A stretch of 64,000 bases of DNA from Chitinispirillaceae bacterium (GCA_016929415.1 JAFGIW010000157.1:124001-188000); one strand, 5' to 3'; shown: positions 25,849 through 34,665, numbered from the stretch's first letter. Notes: generated from the sequence alone by a model not told the origin. Program-made: numbers and translations.

Positions 25849-27304
25849 GGCAGGTTGTATCCTGATGGCGGTTGTCTGCGCGATGCCGGTTTCCGGCGCC
25901 CGGCGTCCTCCGGTAGTAGACGAAAGGGGAAATGAACTCGCGGGTCTGAAAAACCGCCTCACTCTGGCGCGCGATTCCCTCCAGCGGAAAATAGCACAGC
26001 GATGGCATGCACGCGAACGCGCCGTTGAACAGCGAGAGGTTGACAAAGAAGACATCGCCCGTCTGACCGAACAGCAGGAGAAGGCCTTCAATGCGGCGAT
26101 TGCCGCACGTGAGGAGGGGTACGGGCTTGAACGGCAACTCGAAACCGCCCTGAAAACCGTCGATGAAAAGAAGCAGGAGCAGCGTTATATCCAGTCGGTG
26201 CTGAATGAACTGCTCGAAAAAGAGGCCGAAAACAGTACCGGTTTTTTCCCGACGGATATCGATTCGGCCCGCGAGCAAATGAGGAACATCAGGAGCGATT
26301 TCAGCCGGCGTTTCAACAGCGCCGCCGCCATCGAAGCGCTCTCCCGTTACGCGGTAGCGTCGATCCGTCGGGGGACGCTCTTATCAACAGTGAAAACAAC
26401 GGTGCTTCCCGACGGGGAGCAGGCCCGGACGATGACGATCGCGCGTTTCGGCACGGTATTCGGCTATGGTATGGATGACGAGGGTAATGTCTATGCGATA
26501 GGGCAGAGCGGCAGGGAAGGCGCCGACCGGTACCGGATCAAACGGATCGATAATCCGCTTCTGCTGCAACAGGTAGCGAAGAGCTTCGGAACTTGGACGG
26601 CAGGAAAGCGTCCGCAGGGAAGTGTTCCCGTTGATATCATGCAGAGCGACCTTTCCGGGATGCTGATCACCGGCCGGACGGAAACGGCGTTAACGCGTGC
26701 GAAAAAGTGGTTTATCGTCGGCGGACCGGTGATGGTGCCGCTCGGGATACTGCCGCTCTGGGCATTCGTTCTGATATTCCTGAAGCTGGCGCAATTCGTC
26801 GGCAGGCGCAGATCGGCGCGGAAAATGCTTTCGCGGGCGGCAACGTTTATCGAAAAAGACGACATGGAAGGTGCGCGCGCGTTTGTGGCAAAATGTAAAG
26901 GCGGTGCGGCGCGTGTGGCGGGAGTATGCTTCAGCGCGGCGGCCGTTTCCCGCCAGTCCGTCGAAAGCGCCTTGAAGGAGATGCTCATGTCCGAGACCTC
27001 GAAACTCGGCTCACATCTCAATACGCTGGCGGTCATCGCGGGGGTGGCGCCGCTGCTCGGGCTTTTAGGAACGGTCACCGGAATGATCCGGCTTTTCGAG
27101 GTCATTACCCGTTACGGGACAGGGGATCCGAAACTGCTTGCCGGGGGTATTTCCGAGGCGCTCATCACGACCGAAGCGGGATTGGCGATCGCGATTCCGC
27201 TCCTCCTTATCCATAATTTTCTGCGGAATTATAAAAACGGCATCGTCGCCGAACTGCAGATCGGCGCTTTACGGATTATCAACCGGCGGTTTCCGGAGTC
27301 GTGA
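25838..27304 (+). CDS. TtpC-like long MotA/TolQ/ExbB proton channel protein
   Basis: The 488-residue protein has a signal peptide and a periplasmic coiled coil (about 30-140), then a central domain and a C-terminal MotA/TolQ/ExbB domain. The latter has LNTLAVIAGVAPLLGLLGTV, MIRLFEVITRYGTGDP and EALITTEAGLAIAIP, which are hallmark channel-helix sequences. In TonB2 systems the equivalent TtpC helps couple proton motive force to the outer membrane. ATG 25838 is preferred (GGAGAGGGCGG upstream, signal peptide begins there). The upstream DUF3450 gene overlaps it, and its own stop overlaps the following GTG. Confidence 0.85.
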   Translation: MINKAGCILMAVVCAMPVSGARRPPVVDERGNELAGLKNRLTLARDSLQRKIAQRWHARERAVEQREVDKEDIARLTEQQEKAFNAAIAAREEGYGLERQLETALKTVDEKKQEQRYIQSVLNELLEKEAENSTGFFPTDIDSAREQMRNIRSDFSRRFNSAAAIEALSRYAVASIRRGTLLSTVKTTVLPDGEQARTMTIARFGTVFGYGMDDEGNVYAIGQSGREGADRYRIKRIDNPLLLQQVAKSFGTWTAGKRPQGSVPVDIMQSDLSGMLITGRTETALTRAKKWFIVGGPVMVPLGILPLWAFVLIFLKLAQFVGRRRSARKMLSRAATFIEKDDMEGARAFVAKCKGGAARVAGVCFSAAAVSRQSVESALKEMLMSETSKLGSHLNTLAVIAGVAPLLGLLGTVTGMIRLFEVITRYGTGDPKLLAGGISEALITTEAGLAIAIPLLLIHNFLRNYKNGIVAELQIGALRIINRRFPES

Positions 27305-27306
27305 CC

Positions 27307-27927
27307 ATGGTATCGCTCGTGCTGAAGACAATCAATCAGGGCGGCTGGTGGATCATGGGGCCGATTGTGGGCGCTTCGCTCGTGGTCTGGTGGCTCGGCC
27401 TGTGGAAACTCTACATGCTTGTACGCCTTTCACGTGCGAGAAAACGTTTCCTGTCGCTCTGGGATGCGGAGAAAAAGACGATTCCCGCCTGCAGGCCGAC
27501 GGGCAGCGATCAGTACGACCGGTTGTGCCGGTATTTACATTCGGGTACGGTTTCGGCGGGAGCTTTCCCTGCGCGCTTCGGGGAGTTTCTCCTCGAAACG
27601 ACCGTTGCCATGAATGCGGGTTTCACCACGATGGCCGTCTGGATTTCGGTCGCGCCGCTTCTCGGTCTTCTCGGTACCGTCTTCGGCATGGTCGAAACCT
27701 TCAGGGTGATCACCATCTTCGGCGCCGGAAACCCCGCGCTTACCGCCGAGGGCATTTCGATCGCACTGTTAACCACCGAAGCGGGTCTGACCGTCGCATT
27801 TCCCGGTATGCTGCTCCATACGTTTATCACCAACAGGAAAAACAGGCTACAGCGGCAGCTCGTGAGTGACGGGGAGTCGCTGATGCGTCGGATGAAAACG
27901 ACAATTGATGAACGGCGGCAGAGATGA
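27307..27927 (+). CDS. exbB: ExbB-type proton channel subunit
   Basis: The 206-residue membrane protein has three helices and the ExbB/TolQ signature twice over the pore region: VWISVAPLLGLLGTVFGMVE and GISIALLTTEAGLTVAFPG. It would form the pentameric proton channel with ExbD that powers TonB. ATG 27307 is chosen because GGAG lies eight bases upstream; GTG 27301 would be too close. It shares its end with exbD through an ATGA overlap. Confidence 0.88.
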   Translation: MVSLVLKTINQGGWWIMGPIVGASLVVWWLGLWKLYMLVRLSRARKRFLSLWDAEKKTIPACRPTGSDQYDRLCRYLHSGTVSAGAFPARFGEFLLETTVAMNAGFTTMAVWISVAPLLGLLGTVFGMVETFRVITIFGAGNPALTAEGISIALLTTEAGLTVAFPGMLLHTFITNRKNRLQRQLVSDGESLMRRMKTTIDERRQR

Positions 27928-28337
27928 TGTTCGAAGATAACCCGGTACAGGCCGAGGATGAACAGGCTGCTAATGTCAATGTCAGCCCGCTCATCGATAT
28001 GGTATTCATCCTGCTGATCTTCTTCATCGTCACCACCAATTTCAACCGGCAGACGGGCGTTGACGTTGCGAAACCCAAGGCGCAGAGCGCAACCTATCAG
28101 GGTCAGAAAACGATCCTCATCGGCATCACCCGCGAAGGGAGCATTCACCTCTTCGGGAGGCAGGTAGGCATCGAACGGCTCAAACATCTGATTGCGCAGG
28201 AGGTCGAAAAACAACCCGACGCGTCGATTGTCATCGTTGCCGACAGGCTGTCGGTTATCGGCAAGGCCGTCGAGGTGATGGACCAGTGCGCGCTCGCGGG
28301 AGCCAGGCATGTTTCCATCGCGGCCGACAGGGAATAA
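27924..28337 (+). CDS. exbD: ExbD-type biopolymer transport protein
   Basis: The 137-residue protein has one N-terminal membrane helix, and the ExbD motif NVSPLIDMVFILLIFFIVTT carries the aspartate (in LIDMV) needed for proton use in this family. The soluble periplasmic part ends with SIVIVADRLSVIGKAVEVMD, also typical. It begins inside the exbB stop and is followed after one base by tonB. Confidence 0.9.
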   Translation: MMFEDNPVQAEDEQAANVNVSPLIDMVFILLIFFIVTTNFNRQTGVDVAKPKAQSATYQGQKTILIGITREGSIHLFGRQVGIERLKHLIAQEVEKQPDASIVIVADRLSVIGKAVEVMDQCALAGARHVSIAADRE

Positions 28338-28338
28338 G

Positions 28339-28965
28339 ATGCGCCGGGGGGTTGAAGGAACGGTTGCGGTCCTGGTCATCTCCGCGGCGGTTTTTCTGGT
28401 GAATCTCGGGCTTTTTTCGTTTTTTCCGCTATTGCACCGGATATTCACCGATACAATCACCCAGGCGGTAACGGCACGGCCACCGCAGAAAATAATCATG
28501 GAGTATAAGAAGCCGGAGAAAAAGGAAGCGGCCCCGAGGGAGAAGCTTGTCCGCCGGGTCGCCGCGTCATACCGCCGCAGCGGCGCTTCTCAGCTGCAGT
28601 TCAGATTCACCCCCGATCTGACGGTGGAGGGAACCGGCGAAGTGGCCGCCATGGAACAGGGGGAGCTCGAAGCGGCCATTTTCGAGGAGGGTGAAACCGA
28701 TGAGGCGGCGGTGCCGCTTTATCAACCGTCAATACCGTATCCCGACCGGGCGCGCGAACTCGAGATCGAAGGGACGCTCGAGGTCATCATCATCATCGAT
28801 ACAAAGGGAAAGGTATCGTCGATCGAGGTGGTACGGTCGCCCCACACCAGCATCACCGCCGCCGCCCGCAGAATAATCGAGACCTGGCGTTTCAATCCGG
28901 CCCGTAACAAAGGGGTTCCCGTGCGGATGCGGGTGCGTCAGGTGATCGAATTTACCTTGGAATAG
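28339..28965 (+). CDS. tonB: TonB family energy transducer
   Basis: The 208-residue protein has an N-terminal membrane helix, a charged linker (MEYKKPEKKEAAPREKLVRR) and a C-terminal TonB domain with YPDRARELEIEGTLEVIIII, DTKGKVSSIEVVRSP and RIIETWRFNPARNKGVPV. The linker is short and Pro-poor compared with E. coli TonB. ATG 28339 lies one base after the exbD stop region and starts directly before the helix. It ends the TonB operon; the TPR gene often found after tonB in Vibrio-type systems is missing. Confidence 0.88.
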   Translation: MRRGVEGTVAVLVISAAVFLVNLGLFSFFPLLHRIFTDTITQAVTARPPQKIIMEYKKPEKKEAAPREKLVRRVAASYRRSGASQLQFRFTPDLTVEGTGEVAAMEQGELEAAIFEEGETDEAAVPLYQPSIPYPDRARELEIEGTLEVIIIIDTKGKVSSIEVVRSPHTSITAAARRIIETWRFNPARNKGVPVRMRVRQVIEFTLE

Positions 28966-29014
28966 AGGGCGTCGCGATGGAGCCTGCACTCAGCATCCGC
29001 ATCAATGAACGTCT

Positions 29015-30037
29015 ATGACGAAAATACTCATCATCCGTTTCAGCTCCATCGGCGACATAGTTCAGTGCATGTCGATCCTGCCGCCGCTCAGAGCATGCTA
29101 TCCCGACGCGCAAATCCAGTGGATCGCCCGCTCCGACATGGCGCCGCTTTTGAAGATCGACGCCCGGATCGACAGAATTTGGGAAGTCGATCGGAACGGC
29201 GGCTTCAAAGCCTTTGTTAAAACCGCATACGCACTGAGAAAAGAGGGATTCACACATATCTACGACGCTCACTCCAACATCCGATCGAATCTCGTTAAGT
29301 TGGCACTTTGTCCATTGGGGACATGCGCCATCGGCGGAAAGAAACGGTTGGTGACGCGGCCGAAAGACCGGATAAAAAGGCTTCTGCTCTTTCATCTGCG
29401 CATCAACCTGTTTCCGAAACCTTTCAGGTCGTTCGCGTCGTTTACCGGACCGCTCAAAAAATTCGGCGATTACGCGGAAAAGCCTGCGCGTGATGACGCC
29501 GCAGCGGCGTACCGGTTCCCCCCTGGAGCGGTGGAAAAGGTTGAGGAGCTGCTTCTGCCCCTGCGGCATAGCCAATGGATCTGCCTCGTACCTTCCGCAG
29601 CCTGGGAGTTGAAAAAATGGCCGATTGACTACTGGAAGAGGCTGGTCAGGATCATGCCCGGCGCGCATTTCGTCGTGATCGGCGGACCGCTGGACGACTT
29701 CTGCGCCGATATCGCAAACAGCGTACCGGAAAGAGTCGTCAATCTGGCCGGCAGGACTTCCATATTGGAAAGCCTCTATGTCGTCTACAAGGCCCCCTAT
29801 GTCATAAGCGGCGATACCGGATTTCTCCATGCGGCCGACCTTTTTCATAAACCGGGGCAGGCACTCATCGGTCCTACCGCATTCGGGTTTCCGACAGGAG
29901 GACGGATGCGTGTCGCTGAAGTCGATCTGCCGTGCCGCCCCTGTACCAAAGACGGCAATGTAAGATGCAGGAACAGGGAGTATAAGAAATGTCTGATGGA
30001 TATTACACCTGAAATGGTTAAAGGCCGGATCGACTGA
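29015..30037 (+). CDS. Family 9 glycosyltransferase (heptosyltransferase-like)
   Basis: The 340-residue enzyme opens with KILIIRFSSIGDIVQCMSIL, the ADP-heptose transferase signature, and later has SGDTGFLHAADLF with the family Gly-Asp-Thr-Gly/His motif. A C-terminal Cys-rich patch (LPCRPCTKDGNVRC) is common in this group. It probably adds heptose to lipopolysaccharide inner core. It follows tonB by about 50 bases and may be read from the same transcript. Confidence 0.87.
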   Translation: MTKILIIRFSSIGDIVQCMSILPPLRACYPDAQIQWIARSDMAPLLKIDARIDRIWEVDRNGGFKAFVKTAYALRKEGFTHIYDAHSNIRSNLVKLALCPLGTCAIGGKKRLVTRPKDRIKRLLLFHLRINLFPKPFRSFASFTGPLKKFGDYAEKPARDDAAAAYRFPPGAVEKVEELLLPLRHSQWICLVPSAAWELKKWPIDYWKRLVRIMPGAHFVVIGGPLDDFCADIANSVPERVVNLAGRTSILESLYVVYKAPYVISGDTGFLHAADLFHKPGQALIGPTAFGFPTGGRMRVAEVDLPCRPCTKDGNVRCRNREYKKCLMDITPEMVKGRID

Positions 30038-30094
30038 GGCGAGCCGGCCGGCCTCCCGATATCAGGACCGATCGGCTGCCGGTTTCCGACAGTT

Positions 30095-30132
30095 TTGTAC
30101 ATATCAGGTCCATTACATATATTTTAAATATA
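30095..30132 (+). promoter_or_regulatory. Promoter with AT-rich palindrome before the membrane AraC gene
   Basis: TTGTAC at 30095-30100 and TATATT at 30118-30123 are 17 bases apart. The -10 is part of a perfect 7+1+7 palindrome, TATATTT-T-AAATATA, at 30118-30132. Transcription would begin near 30130, about 87 bases before ATG 30217. The palindrome could be an operator or simply AT-rich promoter DNA. Confidence 0.5.
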
Positions 30133-30216
30133 CCGGTGGCCTGCCTGCCGGTGCATAAATCTGACGATCGATTACCTGTCGTGTGTATAGAATATTCTTC
30201 TTTTCGACCTCCTTCT

Positions 30217-31335
30217 ATGATTAAACGAGTATTACTCTACCTGCCGGCGCTGTTTTTCCTGCTGCCGTCCTTTCTTCCGGAAAAAGTGCTGACCATTCTG
30301 CCCGCCAAGGGAGAGCGGCGTTACCGGCTGGAGACCTATGTTGATTATCTCGATACCACCCGGGGATCATTAGGGACTGTTGCACGTTCGAACGACTCGG
30401 TGATCGTTTTCGAATACACCCTGCGGATGGTCAACCATACCGAAACGATCAAACCGATTTCCGGATTCACCATGATATTCGACAAGCATTCGAAGGGGGC
30501 CTTTCTCGATGTGAGCGCCTACGATTATCTGGATATCGACATCAGCATGAAGGAAGCGACTTCGTTCATCATATACCTGAAAACATTCGAGCATTTTACC
30601 GATACCACCAAGTGGATGACGCAACGGTATTCGGAAAAGGAGGTCGCGCTGCAGCCCCGGGTGACCGGGTACCGGCTTGCCTTCAAGGAATTTGCGACGC
30701 CGAACTGGTGGAAATCGCTCATCGGTCCGCGGTTTCTTACCCTGCCGAAGGCGCCCTATTATTCAAAAGTGATGGCGCTTGATTTCCAGAACAATCCCGG
30801 CGGACCTCTCGACGTTTCTGAGCGGATGGAGATCAGGAAAATCGAGTTCAGAAAAGACCGGCGCCTCCTTTACGGAGGATCAATCGGCGGAGCAGTGGGC
30901 TGGACGCTGATACTGTCGCTGCTGTTCTTCATCGGGTACCGGAAGAACGCCGGCGGTTCGGGAGCGGCGAAACCGATTAGACACGTCGCTCTGGGCAACC
31001 AGTCCGAGGAGCAGCTGACGCGTCTTGTCACCTTTATCGGCTCGAACTATCAGAATCCCGACCTTTCGGTCGAGATCGTCGGTAAAGATACCGGCATCGG
31101 CGTGCCCCACATTTCAGCGCTGCTTCAGCAGAAACACCGCATGAATTTCAAGCAATACCTCAACGATATCAGGATCACCGAAGCGAAACGACTTCTCAGG
31201 GAAACCGACCGGACGATCGCCGAAATCGCCTTTGCCGTCGGCTACAACAGCATTCCCCATTTCAACCGGGTGTTCAGGGATCATACGAATACCACTCCCA
31301 CAGAGTATCGCGACAACGCGAAGAAGAGCGGTTGA
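30217..31335 (+). CDS. Membrane AraC regulator with extracytoplasmic sensor domain
   Basis: The 372-residue protein has an N-terminal membrane anchor (about 5-22), a beta-rich extracytoplasmic domain (about 30-215) and a second membrane helix (221-241), and ends in a full AraC double helix-turn-helix (268-365). The HTH includes NDIRITEAKRLLRETDRTIA and GYNSIPHFNRVFRDHTNTTP. The sensor part (SAYDYLDIDIS, then YRLAFKEFATPNWW) resembles jelly-roll carbohydrate-binding folds. It likely senses a glycan or envelope state and regulates nearby genes. Start ATG 30217 is chosen for the anchor; no good ribosome-binding site precedes it. Confidence 0.78.
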   Translation: MIKRVLLYLPALFFLLPSFLPEKVLTILPAKGERRYRLETYVDYLDTTRGSLGTVARSNDSVIVFEYTLRMVNHTETIKPISGFTMIFDKHSKGAFLDVSAYDYLDIDISMKEATSFIIYLKTFEHFTDTTKWMTQRYSEKEVALQPRVTGYRLAFKEFATPNWWKSLIGPRFLTLPKAPYYSKVMALDFQNNPGGPLDVSERMEIRKIEFRKDRRLLYGGSIGGAVGWTLILSLLFFIGYRKNAGGSGAAKPIRHVALGNQSEEQLTRLVTFIGSNYQNPDLSVEIVGKDTGIGVPHISALLQQKHRMNFKQYLNDIRITEAKRLLRETDRTIAEIAFAVGYNSIPHFNRVFRDHTNTTPTEYRDNAKKSG

Positions 31336-31372
31336 CCCATTGATTTTGGGGCAATGGGGCTATATCATAGCC
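31336..31372 (+). other. Two tandem hairpins after the AraC gene
   Basis: Directly after the stop, CCCATTG (31336-31342) pairs with CAATGGG (31352-31358). It is followed at once by GGCTAT (31358-31363) pairing with ATAGCC (31367-31372). No T-run follows, so they may protect the mRNA end or act as weak terminators. The remaining bases to 31560 show no gene. Confidence 0.4.
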
Positions 31373-31560
31373 GCACCATGAATACAAACCGGATGCACAC
31401 TTCGATGAGCAGCCGTGAAATGAAACCCCGCGGGGTGCCGGGATGTCTGCTGCGGTGCTATTGTTCCGCAATGCGATGTCATTCGGGCAGACACTAATTA
31501 CCGCAACGGCAGGCGGATGGTGCCGACCGTTGCGGCCATCCGACCATTGAAAGGCCTCGT

Positions 31561-32415
31561 ATGAACATTTACTCCTATCTTGACTACCGTCAATTCATCC
31601 GTGACAGGGTTGACGGACTCCGCAGCGGCAACGTGAATCTTTCCATCAGGGAGGTCCTTCGCCGGGTGAGGTGTTCGTCCCCGAGTTATTACAAGGAGGT
31701 GATTGTCGATGCGAAAAAGAAAATGTCGATCGCAACCGGACGCCGGTTCGCCGATTTTTTCAGGTTGTCGGGCGACGAAACCGACTATTTTCTTCTTTTA
31801 ATTCAATACAACCAGGCGAAAACCGAGATCGAGAAGCTTCATTTCTACAAGCAGCTTCTCCATTTCACGAAAAAACCGGCGACCGACGACCATTTTCTTA
31901 ATATCAACGAATACGGGTACATGGCGGAGTGGCAGAATGCGGTCATCAGGGAACTGCTGCCCCTTGCCGATGATTTCGGCAACCGCAACCCGGATGAACG
32001 GGAGGCGCTTGCGCAACTGTTAAGAATGAAGGTGACGGACCGGCAGATCGATGAAGCGATACGGCTCCTTGACGCTTTAAAGTTCATCAGGAAAAACGCA
32101 AAGGGGAGCTACCGGAAGACCGGTTCGACGATAAGGGCGGAGAAGAAAACACCCGCGGCCTTCCGGGCATTATGCCAGTTCATGGACCTTGGAAAATCGA
32201 TCATTAATACGACCGATCCGAGGTACCGGCTGTTCAAGGTGGCAATACTCGGCATGAATAAGGAAACCTTTACGATCCTTGAAAAGAAGATCGACGAGGC
32301 CTGCCGGGAGATGATCACGATTGCAGGAGCTTCGGTACCCCATATCGACCGGCTCTATGCCATGAATATCCAGTTTTTCCCGCTCACAAAACTTCCCGAA
32401 GAGGGGAGTGGCTGA
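31561..32415 (+). CDS. TIGR02147 family protein (second copy)
   Basis: The 284-residue protein opens with NIYSYLDYRQFIRDRVDGLR, has an HTH-like segment (VRCSSPSYYKEVIVDAKKKM) and a long helical body ending with DRLYAMNIQFFPL, the same layout as the protein at 20039. AAAGG six bases before ATG 31561 is a normal ribosome-binding site, in contrast with the leaderless copy. Unlike the first copy, no lipoprotein gene overlaps its end; 459 bases follow before the next gene. Confidence 0.84.
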   Translation: MNIYSYLDYRQFIRDRVDGLRSGNVNLSIREVLRRVRCSSPSYYKEVIVDAKKKMSIATGRRFADFFRLSGDETDYFLLLIQYNQAKTEIEKLHFYKQLLHFTKKPATDDHFLNINEYGYMAEWQNAVIRELLPLADDFGNRNPDEREALAQLLRMKVTDRQIDEAIRLLDALKFIRKNAKGSYRKTGSTIRAEKKTPAAFRALCQFMDLGKSIINTTDPRYRLFKVAILGMNKETFTILEKKIDEACREMITIAGASVPHIDRLYAMNIQFFPLTKLPEEGSG

Positions 32416-32580
32416 GACCGGGGTTTGAGGATTCACGTTAAGCGAAGCTGCCACGGATAACGGAAGGGGAGTATTGCCTGCAGCGAAAAGGTCCTTGCCT
32501 GAAATAATCGTCTGCCCTGAAACCGAAGCGATTGCCGTTATCACCCAGAAGCTTACCATCATGATTGTTCGAAACTGCAT
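32170..32580 (-). pseudogene. Remnant of a secreted-protein gene antisense to the TIGR02147 end
   Basis: A minus-strand frame starts at ATG 32580 behind GGGAGGG and encodes a clear signal peptide (MMVSFWVITAIASVSGQ) and a mature start (TIISGKDLFAAGNTPLP). After about 62 residues it runs antisense through the end of the TIGR02147 gene, where its composition no longer looks coding. The start signals are well kept, so this may be the 5' end of a gene cut short by rearrangement, or a short secreted peptide. Confidence 0.3.
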
Positions 32581-32873
32581 TCATCCCTCCCGTCGTTGGT
32601 GGCTGTTTAAAAGATACTGCAAACGGAGTCGGGTTTCTTTTCATCTTTCCGGCAATTTCTTCATTATTTCCGGCAAAGCGGAAAATGATTGCTTGAGAAA
32701 AGGTCAATTGAAATATCAAACGATTGGAGAGGTGGTTAAGCCATCCGGAAGAGGGATTGGTGATGGAGACACTTATCAGTATCCAAAAGGGGCTTCAGCC
32801 GGTATATCACCAAATTTTCGATGAGGGGGCTTTGCTGAAAGTATCTTTATCATAAGGTAGTAAGGAGGATGGA

Positions 32874-33599
32874 ATGGCTGACTGTAATAAAAAAACGATG
32901 ACCGTTTTCTACCTGCTGTTGGGACTTACCGTGTTTTCTCTGAAATGCGAAGGGAAAATCCCCGATTTTATCAAACAATTTATTGCCTTTTTCACGTCGA
33001 AACCCGCGTCTCCTCCAACTGATGCAAAGGTTGATTCCCTTGTCAATCAGAACATCATGTACCGGTTTTTCGATGAAGCCTTCACACCGGGCGGATTTCA
33101 ATATGCCTATCCCGAAAAGTCGAAAGTGACCATTGCCGAAGGAATCGCCAGAAACGGGAATGCGTCGCTGCAATTCGATCTTGCGTCTGATGATTACAGC
33201 GGCGGATCGGTCTGCCTATATAATAATGAGTACGATCTACGACCTTTGCTTAAAAAGGCGGCGCTGCAATTCTGGATCAAGGGCGCTGTGGGAAACGAGT
33301 TGACCACGGTAGCCCTTATAGATGAAGAGAAAACGGATCAGCGCAAGACCGTTGTAAGGGTCCCGGTCCATTGGTTCGGTCCGATCACGACGGAATGGAC
33401 GCTGATTTCGATCCCCCTTGAAAGTTTTATCCGTTTGAACGAACGCGGCTTTTACTGGGACGACAACCGGAAGGAGGAAGTTCCGGCTGATTTTGACTGG
33501 AAGAGGGTTGCGGAATTCAGAATCGAAGTGAAAAAGGACGAGAACAAATCGTTCCGCGTATGGATTGACGATATTTTTATTGTCAAGACGGCGCGGTGA
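32874..33599 (+). CDS. Secreted CBM-like beta-sandwich protein
   Basis: The 241-residue product has an N-terminal hydrophobic leader (about 9-25) and a beta-rich domain with SLQFDLASDDYSGGSVCLYN, ALQFWIKGAVG, WTLISIPLESF and a final EFRIEVKKDENKSFRVWIDD. That order is typical of carbohydrate-binding jelly-rolls related to CBM11 or CIA30. No catalytic motif is visible. AAGGAGGA before ATG 32874 is a strong ribosome-binding site. It may bind polysaccharide at the surface. The gap 32416-32873 upstream holds only the remnant frame at 32170-32580. Confidence 0.65.
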   Translation: MADCNKKTMTVFYLLLGLTVFSLKCEGKIPDFIKQFIAFFTSKPASPPTDAKVDSLVNQNIMYRFFDEAFTPGGFQYAYPEKSKVTIAEGIARNGNASLQFDLASDDYSGGSVCLYNNEYDLRPLLKKAALQFWIKGAVGNELTTVALIDEEKTDQRKTVVRVPVHWFGPITTEWTLISIPLESFIRLNERGFYWDDNRKEEVPADFDWKRVAEFRIEVKKDENKSFRVWIDDIFIVKTAR

Positions 33600-33672
33600 G
33601 CGTGTGGGGCTGCTGCGATGGCGACTGACGAAGGCTGTTCCAGCCGGGAATTCTGACGGAGACGAGTGAAGC

Positions 33673-34665
33673 TCATTGACGGCAGGTGAGAATGTCTATT
33701 TCATATATAGGCCGATATCCTATAAACTTGCTCGAAGCATCGAGGGAATAACGATAAATTAGTACCTCGCGCAAAGTTGAATCGCCCAGTTGCGGATTGT
33801 TGAACACATCGAGGCCCGCCCAGGAGGTATCGAACGGCGGAAAGATCAGATCGTTGAATTGTCTGTTGAAAATTTGTGCGTTCGTGATATACGGCTTGTT
33901 GTTTTTATCGGCGATTCCTAAAATCTCGGTGAAAAAGGTGGCGCCTACCTGCTCGACTTTTTCATTATTGATGTCGTCGTTGATCCTCTTGACCGCCAGT
34001 TCGAATGAGGCGGGATCGGAGAAATCGATAGGTCCGTAGGCGTGACGCCACATCAGGTTGAACCGCGAGGTGTCGTCTTCGGCTGTAACAATATGTGCTG
34101 CCATCGGACGGAGGGTCCAGAGTGTCCAGACAGTATCGAGAAACGTCAGGCTGTCCGTACGTGTAACGATTTTCATGCTTCCCTTCTGCAATCGTGAATA
34201 CGCCACTGCGGTCGAGTCGTCAGTTCGCATGAAGATTGCGATTTGCTGCTGAGGCAGGAGCGATATGCTGTCATTGAACCTGATCCATCCTTCCGCATCG
34301 TCTAGGTAGTAGTGTTTGTCGCGTTCGAGCCGTTCGTACGCATAGAGCTGGTCGATGGTGTCGACCTTTACGTCCTTTATATGTGGCTTCTTTTCAGTGT
34401 TCCAGCCGTCGAAACTCCGCCAGACCGACAGTCGGGTGACTTCAGGCGGCGGTGCAGGGGAGAAACCCTGCGGCGCGTACTTCCGGATGTAATACCGCCG
34501 GTAGAGGTTATCCAGGAAGAAATACCGGTCTTTCTGGAACCTCCTCGCGGATCTTGTCTCCCAATGACAATTGGACGGCACCTGGAGCGTCGAGTGGTCA
34601 ACTACACACGATACGATAATCGATGTAATGAAAGCAGTCCATAAGAAGCGCCACAGCAATTTCAT
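33673..34665 (-). CDS. Lipoprotein with SprA-like segment
   Basis: The 330-residue product has a lipobox IVSC (Cys20) and then segments that resemble those of the giant type IX translocon protein SprA. These are HYYLDDAEGWIRFNDSISL (like the SprA strand pairs), a FTEILGIADKNNKP unit, then NDLIFPPFDT and LREVLIYRYSLDASSKF. SprA itself is over 2000 residues, so this would be a free-standing fragment-like relative. The call rests on pattern memory, not on an alignment. ATG 34665 is chosen because GGAG precedes it and the lipobox follows; the frame start at 34881 has neither. Confidence 0.5.
   Translation of the reverse strand: MKLLWRFLWTAFITSIIVSCVVDHSTLQVPSNCHWETRSARRFQKDRYFFLDNLYRRYYIRKYAPQGFSPAPPPEVTRLSVWRSFDGWNTEKKPHIKDVKVDTIDQLYAYERLERDKHYYLDDAEGWIRFNDSISLLPQQQIAIFMRTDDSTAVAYSRLQKGSMKIVTRTDSLTFLDTVWTLWTLRPMAAHIVTAEDDTSRFNLMWRHAYGPIDFSDPASFELAVKRINDDINNEKVEQVGATFFTEILGIADKNNKPYITNAQIFNRQFNDLIFPPFDTSWAGLDVFNNPQLGDSTLREVLIYRYSLDASSKFIGYRPIYEIDILTCRQ

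Noticed and set aside
27510-28499. Minus-strand open frame of 329 codons across exbB, exbD and tonB
   Set aside because: It crosses three plus-strand genes with clear family motifs and tight overlaps.
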